Made by a program: the position numbers and the translations under genes. A stretch of DNA of 64,000 bases from NCBI GenBank assembly GCA_951804985.1, contig OX638132.1, forward strand, positions 11,575,529 to 11,639,528, written 5' to 3'. Under the pieces are notes generated by a model. It was given only the letters and a program-made list of their open reading frames with translations, ran no database searches and was not told the DNA's origin. Below, piece by piece: positions 48,872 through 61,370 of the stretch; positions within the stretch are counted from its first letter, which is position 1; each line of letters begins with the position of its first letter. The stretch comes from Dryomyza anilis (taxonomy: Eukaryota; Arthropoda; Insecta; Diptera; Dryomyzidae).

Positions 48872-49989
48872 CTGTGCAAGTTTTTGGTGAATAATATATA
48901 CGATATATTTATATAGGTATTTTGTATATTTAAATATAAAAATAATATGAATTATAATACTTATTGTCATTGTAGAGGTAAAACATAGCATACAAATTTT
49001 AATTATTTTGAAAAAGTGCTTTGTTTTGAATTTTGTTTAAATTTGGCACATTTTACATTTAAAATTGTTTTTTTTTAAAACAAATACATTTTTTTTTAAA
49101 TTTTTTCAAATAATTCAGTTCTTAGTTTTTATTTCTCTTGAATAATTTCAACGCGATTGAAATAAGTTTTTGTATTGTAGTAAATTTTTTATAAACTATG
49201 AACATTAGCTAGAATCTCCGAAATATGTTTATAATTTGTAATGATGTTAGTGCCAGTTGAAAGATAATTCTATTAGCTTTCGTATGATATGGAATATTTG
49301 AAATTGCATTAAATAGTTTTTACAATATTAATTAAAAAATATAGAAAAAATCTATTTACTAAATTATTTTAGTCACTGTGCAATTTAAACTCATTTTCTC
49401 AAACGAAATTTGTTTTTTTAAATTAATCTTATATGTCAAGTATTCTTCAAATGTTTAGCAATCGTTTGAAAAATTAATTTTTGTAAAAATAATAAACATA
49501 CGAAATCTTTCAAATCGATGGTTGGAATATGTAAAACATCTGATGGTGATTTTAGTATTAAATGAAACCCAATTCAGTATTAAATTGAATCCAAATAATT
49601 GGTTAGGACGATGAAGTTCCAAATATTCAGGTTTGATCAATTCAATCCATTATTCATGCACGAATTAATTACTTGTCAGGCTTGGCTCCTGAGTATCGAA
49701 GTCAGCCCTGAAATATTGAAATTATTCAAACGGGAAAACAGAGAACTGAATTCAGAACTGATTTTAAAATTCAAGTCTGAACTAATCTGACCCAATAATC
49801 ATAAATCTTGTTAATCATAGACAAATTTAGATCCTAGGCAAATTAAAACGAAAAGATTTTAAAAACATCTCGCAATATTAGTATTCATTTGTAGCACTGT
49901 ATAATATACATTAGACATCTGCACAAATGCATTTGAAACCCACTTCAAGACATTCATTTTATTTTAAAACATTTACTGTCACCGACTCT

Positions 49990-50162
49990 CTTCACTACAA
50001 CTACGTCTTGTTTGTGTTTTGTTTTGACACTACTTGTGCTTTGTTGTTGTGAATAAGTTAATTTATTTTTCAAGCATAGGAAAATCAAAAGAAACTTATT
50101 CACAACAACAAAGCACAAGTAGTGTCAAAGCAAATAACAAACAAAATGTAGTTGTAGTGAAG
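49990..50162. repeat. Long near-perfect hairpin, 70-bp arms
   Basis: Arms 49990-50059 and 50093-50162 are inverted copies with 5 mismatches in 70; the loop is 33 bases. The inner half of the arms is a perfect match. It lies inside a cpo intron. Confidence 0.92.
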
Positions 50163-50884
50163 ATGATAATGAAAAAAATTCAAATACTTAAATGAACTGC
50201 TTATGACACCGAGTACTTAGTGCATTTTACATGTATCATTCGTATTGTAAGGAATTTTCATTAATATTGAAATATGGAAAAAAAACAAGAGGTATAAAAA
50301 AATCATATAATATTTTATATTATGCTTTTTATTTATCGAACAACATTTTTTCATTATTTAATTAAAAAAAAATGTTGGATATATTGCTTTTGACAATGCG
50401 TTGTTTTTCTCGAACAACATTTTTTTTTTTATATTTTTTTCAAATAATGTCTGTTGTATATTTTATAAACCGACAGCAACATTATTGCCGTCGAACGCCG
50501 AGCGGCAGATTTGTTCTTGTTATAAATGTACGTCTTCTCTCTCATTACTCATTGCACCCATTCGTTGCACTCACTGTATTCGTTGCATGTTCAGCGTCAG
50601 TACTGTCATTTGGTTTTGATTTTTCAAAACATCGAATGAAAAAAATGTGTTGACAGTACTTGATACCAATCAAACAAATACTGCAGTGAAGTCGCTAGAG
50701 GAGACTTCACTACAATACAGTTGACTGCCATAGCAAAATGTGCTCAATATTGTAGAATTCAATAGTGCATATTTTGTACAGGAAACTTAAAATACATTTG
50801 TGTAAATGTCTAATATATATATAATATTTAGTTTTTATAATAAAATGAATGAAAAATGCGATTAACGTATTAAATACTACAAAA

Positions 50885-51000
50885 TACTATAAAATTTATT
50901 TGAGTTTGTATGAAAATATTTATTATTTGTGTACTATTAAATCAATAACTGTCATATTGACAAATTTTAATGGGATTTTATGAGTTTTTTTTTCTGAGTG
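50885..51000. mobile_element. Truncated MITE, CACTCAGAAAAA family
   Basis: The right half of the family is present (ATCAATAACTGTCATATTGA, ending TTTTTTTTTCTGAGTG). No left end could be found. Confidence 0.6.
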
Positions 51001-51549
51001 CATAAGAGTGTTTTTATTTTGTCCACAATCCAGAGATACGAACTTATAGATCAGTTTTCCTTGCACAGAATTTTCTTAACAATATATTGACTAGATATAT
51101 TATTCCAAAAATTTTAAAATTTTTTAAAATACTGCCAAATTAAAAAAAAGAACAAATATATGGTGTTCTTTTCTCGGTAAACCAGATTCAGTTTTTAATA
51201 CGACTTCGAAAGAAGATTGGAACATGATCGATTAAAAAAATTATATATTTATTTTACCGCTACAATAACAATGCCTTAAAATAAAACAGTTTTTGTAAAA
51301 ATATATTTTAAGTAGTACTCTATATTTATACAAAAATCATAGTTTTTTTTTTGGTATATTTGAAATTTTGCAATACAATTATGATTAAAAACAAAATTTT
51401 GTGCATTTTTTATATTTAAATTCATTGTGAATTTTGCAGTAAATTTCAATAACAACAATAATTATATAAAATAAAAATTTCCCACAAAAATAAAAACATT
51501 CAAAAAATCTTTAAAAACACAACTGAAAAATATCAATTTTCGCACTTAC

Positions 51550-51830
51550 CTTGAAAAGACCTCCTTCAGCTCATGCTCCGACACAAATTGTCCCAAATTG
51601 GCGACGAACAACGTAGAGCAGGGAGCATTATTAGCCGCATGCGGATTGTTTGCTGGATTGCCAACTGGACTCGCCAGAGCGGGACTGGATAAAAAATGAT
51701 GGTGGCCGGTTGTGGCTTGTTGTCCGACAGCAGCAGCAGCGGCGGCGGCGGCAGCAGAGAGTTGCATGCTGGGATGAATTGTTGTTGTTGTATGCTGATG
51801 TTGTTGCTGCATAGCGGCGTTCATTTGGTT
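51550..51830 (-). CDS. cpo: cpo exon: start of second RRM
   Basis: The acceptor CCCATGCAG precedes NQMNAAMQQQHQH, then an Ala run, HHHFLSSPALASPVGNP and CSTLFVANLGQFVSEHELKE (RNP2, helix 1). The donor AAG|GTAAGT ends the exon after two bases of a codon. 281 nt. Phase 0 at its start matches the donor at 52012, which lies past a TGA in the preceding exon. An upstream in-frame ATG (51857) could start a separate isoform. Confidence 0.82.
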
Positions 51831-52011
51831 CTGCATGGGTGGGGTTGATGTTTTCATTGATTGATTGATTGTGTTTGTTTGGTTGGTTGTTTGTTTGATT
51901 TATTGTTTAGGAGAAAAAATTTGTTGACTTTTGTGATTATTATTGCATGCGCCAGGCTTCTGTGTGTGTGTATGTGTGCTGGATGTGTTTGTGTGTTTTG
52001 GCAAAACTTAC

Positions 52012-52211
52012 TTGATGCATCGGCTGCTCCATGACTTTGTCCGTATTTAGTCAGAGGTAGGAACGCACCGGCACCTGCGGATGCAGCGCCGGATGTACAA
52101 GTGTTGCATGCTGTAGCGCAGCGGCGCCCGGCAATTCAGCGGCTGCTGCTGAATACGCTAACGGATGATGCCATAGTTCCGGTCCGCCGGGAAAGAATGG
52201 TCCGCCCAGAT
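52012..52211 (-). CDS. cpo: cpo exon with TGA-CTA stop and open frame beyond
   Basis: The acceptor CGCGCTAG completes a His codon, then LGGPFFPGGPELWHHPLAY, an Ala-rich stretch, LQHATLVHPALHPQVPVRSYL and TGA (52051-52053). I recall this segment as the conserved cpo C-terminus. After the TGA the next codon is CTA, and 13 codons stay open to a perfect donor CAA|GTAAGT in phase 0. A second possible donor, CAG|GTGCCG (52075/52074), lies before the TGA and is also phase 0, so splicing could avoid the stop. Confidence 0.88.
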
Positions 52212-53689
52212 CTAGCGCGTGTTGCGGTGCGTGTGGAGAGGAAGAAAAGTGTTGCAGAAAATTGTCTTTGTTAGAGAACAATTTTTTCGTTTTGTTTGTT
52301 GGTTTAATAAAGTAAATGAAAAGTAATTGATTAACAGCGATTTGCCAAAAAACATGAACAGCAACAAAACAATATTAGGAATATAGAGCAGGATAATAAT
52401 GCATTAAAAATATGTGTGTTTTTTTGTTATATTTAATTTTATATATAACTTTGAAAAATATAAAATATTATATGGATGTTAAGAAAATACTAAAAACACT
52501 TTTACAAATACTCTGTTATTGACACGCAATTGTTTTACTTTTTTTATTATATAATATATTAAAAATCCGTCGGGCACTTTATGCAAGTTCGTTGCTGCAG
52601 TCTTTTGTTTTTGTGTTGTGCTTCGTTCGTTTACAACGCCATTTACAAATTCAATTAAGAAAATATCTAATGAAATTCCATATGAAATACAAAAGACTTC
52701 AATTGTAATTCAGAAATTTCATTTTAAATTCAAAAGACAATGTTCTGAATATAAAATTCAATTTTCTGATTTTTCAATGTAAACTTTTGATTATCAACTG
52801 ACATTTTATGAATTCCAAATGGCATGTTCTAAATTCGAATTAATGTATTTTGAAATTAAATTTACATTTTATGAATTCCATATGAAAAGTAATGAATATC
52901 ATTGATATATTCTGAAAATAAAATGGTATTTCCATCATGAAATGGCAAACCTTACTGAAGAGAAATGTCAAAAGATCGGCAAGAAATATGGCGTCGTTTA
53001 CTGTCCCTGTCGCTCTACTTTTGTAGCGTCCCTGTTGAATACTTTTGTAGCGCTCTTATTGAAAAACCCCTTAATTTAAGTATACTAGTTAATACTAATA
53101 TTGATTTTATTTTTTAATTTATTTTGTGTTACACTCTAAGAATCGTTTTCACCATCTTCGGTTAAGCACTAAATGCCACTTTAACTGATAGTTACCCAAA
53201 GAATAAATGGAAATGAAACACTTAGCTGAACATTGTGAAACGACCCTAAAAGTTTTAATTTTTTTACAAATTTATATACAAAATAAAAAGATAAACAAAA
53301 AAAATATTTATGGTTATGCAGAGCATAGTCCAAACTAATATCAGAATTACAAACTTTTGTCTATTTCAATCAACTTTTAATAAAGATAGCTTCACTGAAA
53401 GTAGCTTCACTTCCTATAAAAATGATGCTTATTCTAATAAAATACTATTTTTCTTATGAATTATGCCTTTTTGAGAAAAATACTGTTAAAAACTGATATT
53501 TTTCAGTAATTTATATGTAAAATAAATAAACTTTTATAAATTTAAAAAGTTTTTGACTTGATAGGGTATATTTTTAAAATTAGAACCGATGCAAAAAAGT
53601 TAGTAATTTTGATCGTTAATTTGGATTATGAGCTGTATAAATGTGTATAATTTACATATATATCATATGATTCGAAATGCTCAAAAATC

Positions 53690-54415
53690 ATCTAAAAATT
53701 GTCTAGAAATATTAAAAAATGTTCGAGTTTATATTCAAATATTTTAAAAGTATATCAAAACATTAGCATTTATTGATATATTATAATTAGTTTGGACAAT
53801 TGTAAGAAAAATTGCATTTGAAATTTTAAAGAAAACTTATTGTGTAAGGAACTGTATTTTTTTATTCCAAAAAAGTAGCTGAGAAAGCTGAAAAATTTAC
53901 AGTTTAGATTCAAATATTTTAAAAAATATATCAAAACATTAGCATTTATTGATATATTATAATTAGTATAGACAATTGTAAGAAAAATTGCATTTAAAAA
54001 TTTTAAGAAAACTTATTGTGTAAGGAACTTTATTTTTTGTATTCCAAAAAAGTAGCTGAGAAAACTTAAAAATTTCGAGTCTAGATTCAAATATTTTAAA
54101 AATATATCAAAATATTAGCATTAATTGATATATTATAATTAGTTTGGACAATGCTAAGAAAAATTGAATTTACAGTTTTTTGGAAAACTTGTTGTGTAAG
54201 GAACTATATTTTTTTATTCTAAAAAGTAGCTGTGAAAGCTGAAAAATTTCGAGTCTAGATTCAAATATTTTAAAAATATATCAAAATATTAGCATTTATT
54301 GATATATTATAATTAGTTTTGACAATTGTAAGAGAAATTGAATTTACAGTTTTTTGGAAAACTTGTTGTGTAAGGAACTGTATTTTTTTATTCTAAAAAG
54401 TAGATGAGAAAGACT
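53690..54415. repeat. ~175-bp tandem repeat, four copies
   Basis: The landmark GACAATTGTAAG recurs at 53795, 53971, 54147 and 54321. Each unit carries TCAAATATTTTAAAA, ATTGATATATTATAATTAG and GTGTAAGGAACT. A related single copy lies at about 60838-60960, in another intron of the same gene. Confidence 0.85.
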
Positions 54416-54473
54416 ATGAATAGCAACATAAACTGAGTATGCAATCGGCACACATGAATTATATAGAATTGAA

Positions 54474-54780
<307 letters not shown>

Positions 54781-55762
54781 GAGTTGTGTAGTATTATTTT
54801 AAGTTGAATCAAGTGAATTATAAAACTATAAATCAACCTTTTGAAATATATAAAAAATAGCATTATTATTTTTATAATTAAATCTTTTTATTTAATACAC
54901 CAAAAATAAACCAAAAGGCAGTACTATTAATTTATAAAATAAAATTCGCCCTTTAATAGTTTTCTACACCATTTGACTATGTTTTTTCCCTCAGCTGCTA
55001 CACTTTATCACTTTAAAAATACATAAAATATATTTTACAATTGCTATTTATTAAGTCTATAAATATCTGTCATTCAGATATCAATTTACAAGATATACTT
55101 AATACAAGCCACACATATATCACAGTGTTAAGCAGGGTTTTTGATACTTTGAAGTTACGCAAACAAGTGCTTAGTTTATTAAATACAAGAATATATTTTC
55201 TAAATAAATGTGTGTGTTTTTGTGTGCGTATATATTTTTTTTTCTCATGGTGTCATTGTAGCGCTGGTGTACATTGTGTTTGTGTGTGAGTTAATTGATT
55301 GGTGTATGTGTGTGTAGAGTGATATTTAGTGCAGTCATATTGCTGGGTAGTATTGTTTGGACGTTTTTTTTTTTATTCCATCAACAGTATAATTTGTAAA
55401 AGAGTTTTAGTATTTTATTAAACTTAGTAGTATGTGCGCATAAAAGCATTTATTAATGTTTTCATTGAAGGTGTAGGATTTTATTCAAGTGCGCATTTGT
55501 CGGGTTGTTTTTTTTATTTAATATTACACATTAACTACAATTCGTTTTAATTTTTGAAATAAGAAAAATCAAAAATTTTTAAAGAAACCATTGAACATAA
55601 AATATAAAAATTACTACTACATTTTGTAAAATTAGAGCACTAATTAGAAAAGTTAGAAAAGTTTGAAAATTTTTCGTTTAGTAGGTTTTTTCACATTATT
55701 TTCTTGTTGTTGTTTTTATTTTTTACTAAGTTTTTGTTTTTTTGTTTTTTTTTTTTACTTAC

Positions 55763-55904
55763 GTCCAGTGAGTGGGTGCATCAATGCAGGATGTGAGGCT
55801 GTTGTCGCTGTATTGGGCTGTGGTTTGGGTTTGCTCACTTTTGTGTTACTCTTGGCGAATTCCAAGCGAATTGTTTGGGGCATATCGGGATCGAAGCGTA
55901 CACC
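55763..55904 (-). CDS. cpo: cpo exon: end of first RRM
   Basis: The acceptor TGCAGCAG precedes [20 protein letters not shown], the last strand of the RRM, then [15 protein letters not shown] and [10 protein letters not shown]. Donor GAC|GTAAGT after one base of a codon (completed as His by the exon at 52211). 142 nt. Confidence 0.92.
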
Positions 55905-56439
55905 CTGCTGCATACGTACAGGGAATATTGTTACTTATATGTTTTTTTTTTTTAATTTTTTTTTTATAATATTTTAATTAGTTATATATAATTTTTTCTT
56001 ATAATTTTGAAAATAACACAAAGTAACAAAAAAATATTATTTTGAATTTTTTTTTGTTTTTGAAAAATTATCAACCAATAAAAACGTCTTTACAATTCGC
56101 CAAAAATAATTGTTCCTCTATGCATAGTAAGGTGTTGAATTTGAAAAAATATAATTGCTTTAATTGCCAGGTGAAGTATTTTTTGCTTGGGTTTGGGTGT
56201 TTGTGTGATTTATGTTCTCAGAGGGGGTTTCTTTCAGTGCTTGCTAGCTATAAAAATGTATTTATTAATAAAAAATACAGAATGGGGAAATTAAAAAAAT
56301 ACGATCAAGATAATTGCGCTTTTTGTTATAATTTTAATTTTATCAGCGGATAAATTTGTGATTTTAGTGAAATTATATATATTTCGAATTTATAAAAAAA
56401 AAAATATTTTTATATATTTCATGAATTTCTTAAAGTTCG

Positions 56440-57390
56440 TCAATTTTTAAATACATGATTTTATAATTTGGCGATTTTGTTAATTTTATGAATTTAAAAA
56501 ATAACTTATTTCTGATTTATATGAATCTTTCAATGAAAGTATGAATTTATGAAATTTTCAATTTGTGTACTTACGAATTTATGAATATATTTAAATGCAC
56601 GATTATAGAAATATTTAAATTCACGAATTTATGATTTTATTTTTATTTATATTAATTGTATAGTTATTTTTATATTTTATGAGTCCATGAGGAATGTGTG
56701 AATGTTTGAAGTTTTATGGTTATGAATTTATGAACTTATGAATAAATATATTTATAATAATTTAATTTTATGGTTTCATATTAAAGGTTTTTGAATTTGT
56801 ACGAATAATTATTTTAAAAATTTATTTAAATTGTAAATGAATTTATGAATGTATGAATTTATAAAATTTTAAATACATATGAATTTATGAATTTGCGAAT
56901 TCATGAATTTATGAAAAATACTTATGAATTTAGCGAAAAAATATATTTTTATAAATGAATGAATTTATGAATTTATGTGTATATGAATTTATTTTTATTA
57001 TGAACATTGTATTTAAAAAATTACAATTAAAGAGGTTATGAATTTGTGAATAATTGTGTTTATAAAATTAAAATTAAATTTATAAATAAAAAAGAATTTA
57101 TGAATATATGAGTTGATGTATTTATGAATTATTGAATTAATAAAGTTAAGATTGAACGAATTTATGTATATATGAATTTCTTTTATTTATGTATATTGTA
57201 TTTATAAAATTTAAAGTAAACAATATAATTATTAATGAATTTAGGAATATATGGATTAACGAATTTATGAATTTACGAATTAATGAATTTATGTTTATTT
57301 GACTTTACGAATTAATGAATTTATGGTTATTTGAATTCACGAATTAATGAATTTATGTTTATTTGAATTAAAGAAATAATGAGTTTACGA
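56440..57390. repeat. Degenerate (ATGAATTT)n region
   Basis: Irregular copies of GAATTTATGAATTTACGAAT fill this stretch and resume after the 10-bp array (58660-58850). This looks like an older repeat from which, or into which, the 10-bp array expanded. Confidence 0.7.
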
Positions 57391-58657
57391 AATAGAATTG
57401 AATAGAATTGAAAATAATTGAATAGAATTGAATATAATTGAATAGAATTGAATAGAATTGAATAGAATTGAACAGAATTGAATAGAATTGAATAGAATTG
57501 AATAGAATTGAATAGAATTGAATATAATTGAATAGAATTGAATAGAATTGAATAGAATTGAACAGAATTGAATAGAATTGAATAGAATTGAATAGAATTG
57601 AATAGAATTGAATAGAATTGAATAGAATAGAATTGAATAGAATTGAATATAATTGAATAGAATTGAATAGAATTGAATAGAATTGAATAGAATTGAATAG
57701 AATTAAATAGAATTGAATAGAATTGAATAGAATTGAATAGAATTGAATAGAATTGAATAGAATTGAATTGAATTGAATTGAATTGAATAGAATTGAATAG
57801 AATTGAATAGAATTGAATAGAATTGAATAGAATTGCATAGAATTGAATAGAATTGAATAGAATTGAATAGAATTGAATAGAATTGAATAGAATTGAATAG
57901 AATTGAATAGAATTGAATAGAATTGAATAGAATTGAATAGAATTGAATAGAATTGAATAGAATTGAATAGAATTGAATAGAATTGAATAGAATTGAATAG
58001 AATTGAATAGAATTGAATAGAATTGAATAGAATTAAATAGAATTGAATAGAATAGAATTGAATAGAATTGAATAGAATTGAATAGAATTGAATAGAATTG
58101 AATAGAATTGAATAGAATAGAATTGAATAGAATTGAATAGAATTGAATAGAATTGAATAGAATTGAATAGAATTGAATAGAATTGAATAGAATTGAATAG
58201 AATTGAATAGAATTGAATAGAATTGAATAGAATTGAATAGAATTGAATAGAATTGAATAGAATTGAATAGAATAGAATTGAATAGAATTGAATAGAATTG
58301 AATAGAATTGAATAGAATTGAATAGAATTGAATAGAATTGAATAGAATTGAATAGAATTGAATAGAATTGCATAGAATTGAATAGAATTGAATAGAATTG
58401 AATAGAATTGAATAGAATTGAATAGAATTGAATAGAATTAAATAGAATTGAATAGAATTGAATAGAATTGAATAGAATTGAATAGAATTGAATAGAATTG
58501 AATAGAATTGAATAGAATTGAATAGAATTGAATAGAATTGAATAGAATTGAATAGAATTGAATAGAATTAAATAGAATTGAATAGAATAGAATTGAATAG
58601 AATTGAATAGAATTGAATAGAATTGAATAGAATTGAATAGAATTGAATAGAATTGAA
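57391..58657. repeat. 10-bp satellite array (AATAGAATTG)n, block 1
   Basis: About 125 units of AATAGAATTG with single-base variants (AACAGAATTG, AATATAATTG, AATTGAATTG) and occasional 5-bp register slips. The minus strand reads as one long Phe/Tyr/Ser/Ile/Leu/Asn/Gln frame only because the unit has no stop in any frame in that sense. It lies in the cpo intron between 55904 and 59642. Confidence 0.97.
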
Positions 58658-59641
58658 ATAATGAATTTATGTATATTTGAATTTATTTTATTTATGAATA
58701 ATTTATTTATGAAATTGTTGATTTTATGAATTTGTGAATTAATGAATATATGAATTTACGAATATCTAAATTTATACATTACTAAATTAATGAATTTACG
58801 AATGTGTGTATATATGCATTAATGAATTTGTGATTTTACTAATTAATGTAAAAAAACCATTTATAAATGATTATAAAAACATTAATTTAAAAATGAATAA
58901 ACATTCTTCTGCATAAAATCGACTCTTCTTTTAGGTTCTTTATAGCCTGTATATGCTAAAATAAATCTCAGAAATATCCTATGTTTTGGGTGAGACGGTC
59001 ATGCAGCATTCTGCGTATGTAACTACATAAACTTACATTTAAATGGTGATGTCAGACAAAAAGTAAAAAAATATATATATTTATGAAAATCAACTAAAGT
59101 AGTGTGTAAGTGAATTGTTTAGAATGTATGCAAAAGTAAGGAAAAAATAGTAGAGTACTATATAAGTAGTATATGGAAGCCAAACTAAGGTGTTGCAATA
59201 ATTGTTTTGCATATTGATATTGATTACTTGTTGTGTTGTGCTATACAACCAGAGCTGCGAGGTTTCATAACCGTTAGCAGAATGCAGTGGCAACTTTCTA
59301 AAATATATATTTATATTTTTACACATTTTGGTAAATTAAAAAAAAAAAAAAACAAATTTGCCTAACACTAAAGTGTTAACTGTTGAAAGTAGCAGCAAAT
59401 ATATGTGTAATTGTGAGTGTTGATGGTGTTTTTTACGTTTTATTTTTTATAAATAATTTTTTATATTGTTTTTTTTTTACATTAGCAACTGAGGAGGAGT
59501 TTTCTTTGGGAATTGCAATTGTTTTTAAATTTTATAAATATTTGTATAAATTTGCATTGCAAGTTAAATATGTAGTTGTAAGTAAAACTAATAGTATTGA
59601 ATATAATTTTGCAGTGTACAATTTGTTTTTTTTTTTATTAC

Positions 59642-59704
59642 CTGTAAATCTTGTTTGGCTGCTTCGGCGCCGGCTCTTGTGTGGAATGTAACAAAACCAA
59701 CGGG
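59642..59704 (-). CDS. cpo: cpo exon: first RRM, RNP1
   Basis: 63 nt, 21 codons in phase 0: PVGFVTFHTRAGAEAAKQDL plus Q. It contains RNP1 (VGFVTF) and helix 2. Acceptor AAATAG, donor CAG|GTAATA. Confidence 0.93.
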
Positions 59705-59769
59705 CTATTTAAAAATTTTAATTGTATTAAATTATTTAAATTAATACTTATTATAAATAAATAACTTAC

Positions 59770-59823
59770 CGAAGCCGTTTTGCCATTTTTGCTAGTCACT
59801 TTCAATAGAGAACCTTCGTAACC
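59770..59823 (-). CDS. cpo: cpo exon: first RRM, strand 2
   Basis: 54 nt, 18 codons in phase 0: GYEGSLLKVTSKNGKTAS. Acceptor TTTTCAG, donor TCG|GTAAGT. The segment GYEGSL is characteristic of the RBPMS/cpo/MEC-8 family. Confidence 0.93.
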
Positions 59824-60611
59824 CTGAAAAATGTTTAAAATAGAATTTTAGTGATTGGTTTTGACAAAGGTGGTGTAGACAATTGCATCATTTGATATTT
59901 ATTTGAAAGCTTATTAATTTAGTTTTAAGGTATAATTATAAATATTATTTTATTAAATACTTTGCGGCACTTTTGTATAGTCAATGTTTAAATGTTGCTC
60001 ATACGCAGTGTGGTGCTAAATGCGGCTTAAATCGTTATAATTTATTTAAAGCGCTTGTAATGTTTAGTTGTTCTGCATTAAGTTAAAGCTTATTTATAGT
60101 AGTTAAATACAAAAATTAAAAAATGGCAGAAGTTCAATAGAATTAAAAAAATATAGAAAATAAATAAATTCAAATTTATTTTTAATAATCAGTTTTTGCT
60201 GTTTTTTTTATTAAGCTATTATTTCGATTTAATAAATTAACATATATACTTTATAATATTATGCGTTTACTGCAATAAAGAGCCACATATTAAATTTAAA
60301 TTAAATTTTTACAATTTAATTCTATAACATTTTGACAATTATTTAAAAATTATACAATATAATAGAGCTCTTTAAAATGATTTTTAGTTATACTTAATTA
60401 TGCATTTATTTAAAAAAATGTGTATTACTTTAGTAGATCAAGTGTTTATCATTTGAAAGGATTTTAATAAATGTTGCTCATACGTCATGCGTATGGTTTT
60501 GTTTTAATAAACAAAGTTATTTTCTAAATTTGAGTATGCATTGGACATACAATATATAAACATATTAACCTAATAATTAATACATTTCAATATAAATTTT
60601 AATTGTCTTAC

Positions 60612-60689
60612 CTCATAGGCTCTGAATAACAGATACAGTTCACGCGGTTTAGCATCCATTGGCAAGCCGCTGACGAAAAGAGTCCGAAC
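60612..60689 (-). CDS. cpo: cpo exon: first RRM, RNP2
   Basis: 78 nt, 26 codons in phase 0: [20 protein letters not shown] then LFRAYE. It holds RNP2 (LFVSGL) and helix 1. RBPMS-family proteins dimerise through this RRM and bind CAC-containing RNAs. In Drosophila cpo acts in the nervous system (adult behaviour) and in diapause. Exons encoding the N-terminus are not in the window, so this is the most upstream cpo exon seen here. Confidence 0.93.
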
Positions 60690-60837
60690 CTGAAATTATA
60701 GAAAAAAATAATATAATTAATTTGAAAAGATATATGGTATTGCAAATTTAATATTGAAATGGTATATATTTAGAAATTCAATAGATCGATAAAATCATAA
60801 AAACAAAAAATATATTAAAAATAATATATCATAAATT

Positions 60838-60960
60838 TTCGAGTTTAGATCAGAATACATTAATAATTATTTACTTATTGGAATATTAGCATTCATTAGT
60901 ATATCAAAAAAAGACTTGACAATTGTAAAAAAAATTGTGTTTAAAATTTATGGAGAATCA
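60838..60960. repeat. Single related copy of the ~175-bp repeat
   Basis: GAGTTTAGATCAGAATACAT, ATTAGCATTCATTAGTATAT and GACAATTGTAAAAAAAATTG match the units at 53690-54415, in the same orientation. Confidence 0.55.
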
Positions 60961-61370
60961 GCATTGAAATTACTGATAATGAATTTTCTTGATTTCAAAT
61001 CGAAAAATGAAAAAATCGTATGTACATATTTGGGGGTTATTTTTTTTTTTTTGAGGGATTGGTGCCTTTTAGATTATATAGAAGCAACAGTTGCTGCAAC
61101 ATTAGGGATTTTTAAATTTTATTTTGGGTTTACTTCATGGTGCCTTTTAGATTTTTGCGTTTAGGATAAGTCATTTCAAATTAATTTTGAAATTGTTGAC
61201 TTGGGATAAAAAACACGATTTTGGACATACTGGTGTATTCATTACACATATTCGGATTTCGTTGTAAATCCTTCATATCGATTTTCTGATCCAATAGAGC
61301 ACTTTTCGAGGTTGACCTTTCCAAACCAATACGGTAAAAAAGTCATACAAAGTCATTTTCTGAATATAAT

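Noticed and set aside
57327..58373. Long minus-strand open frame of repeated FYSILFNSIQ
   Set aside because: It is the 10-bp satellite read in the one sense without stops; not a protein.
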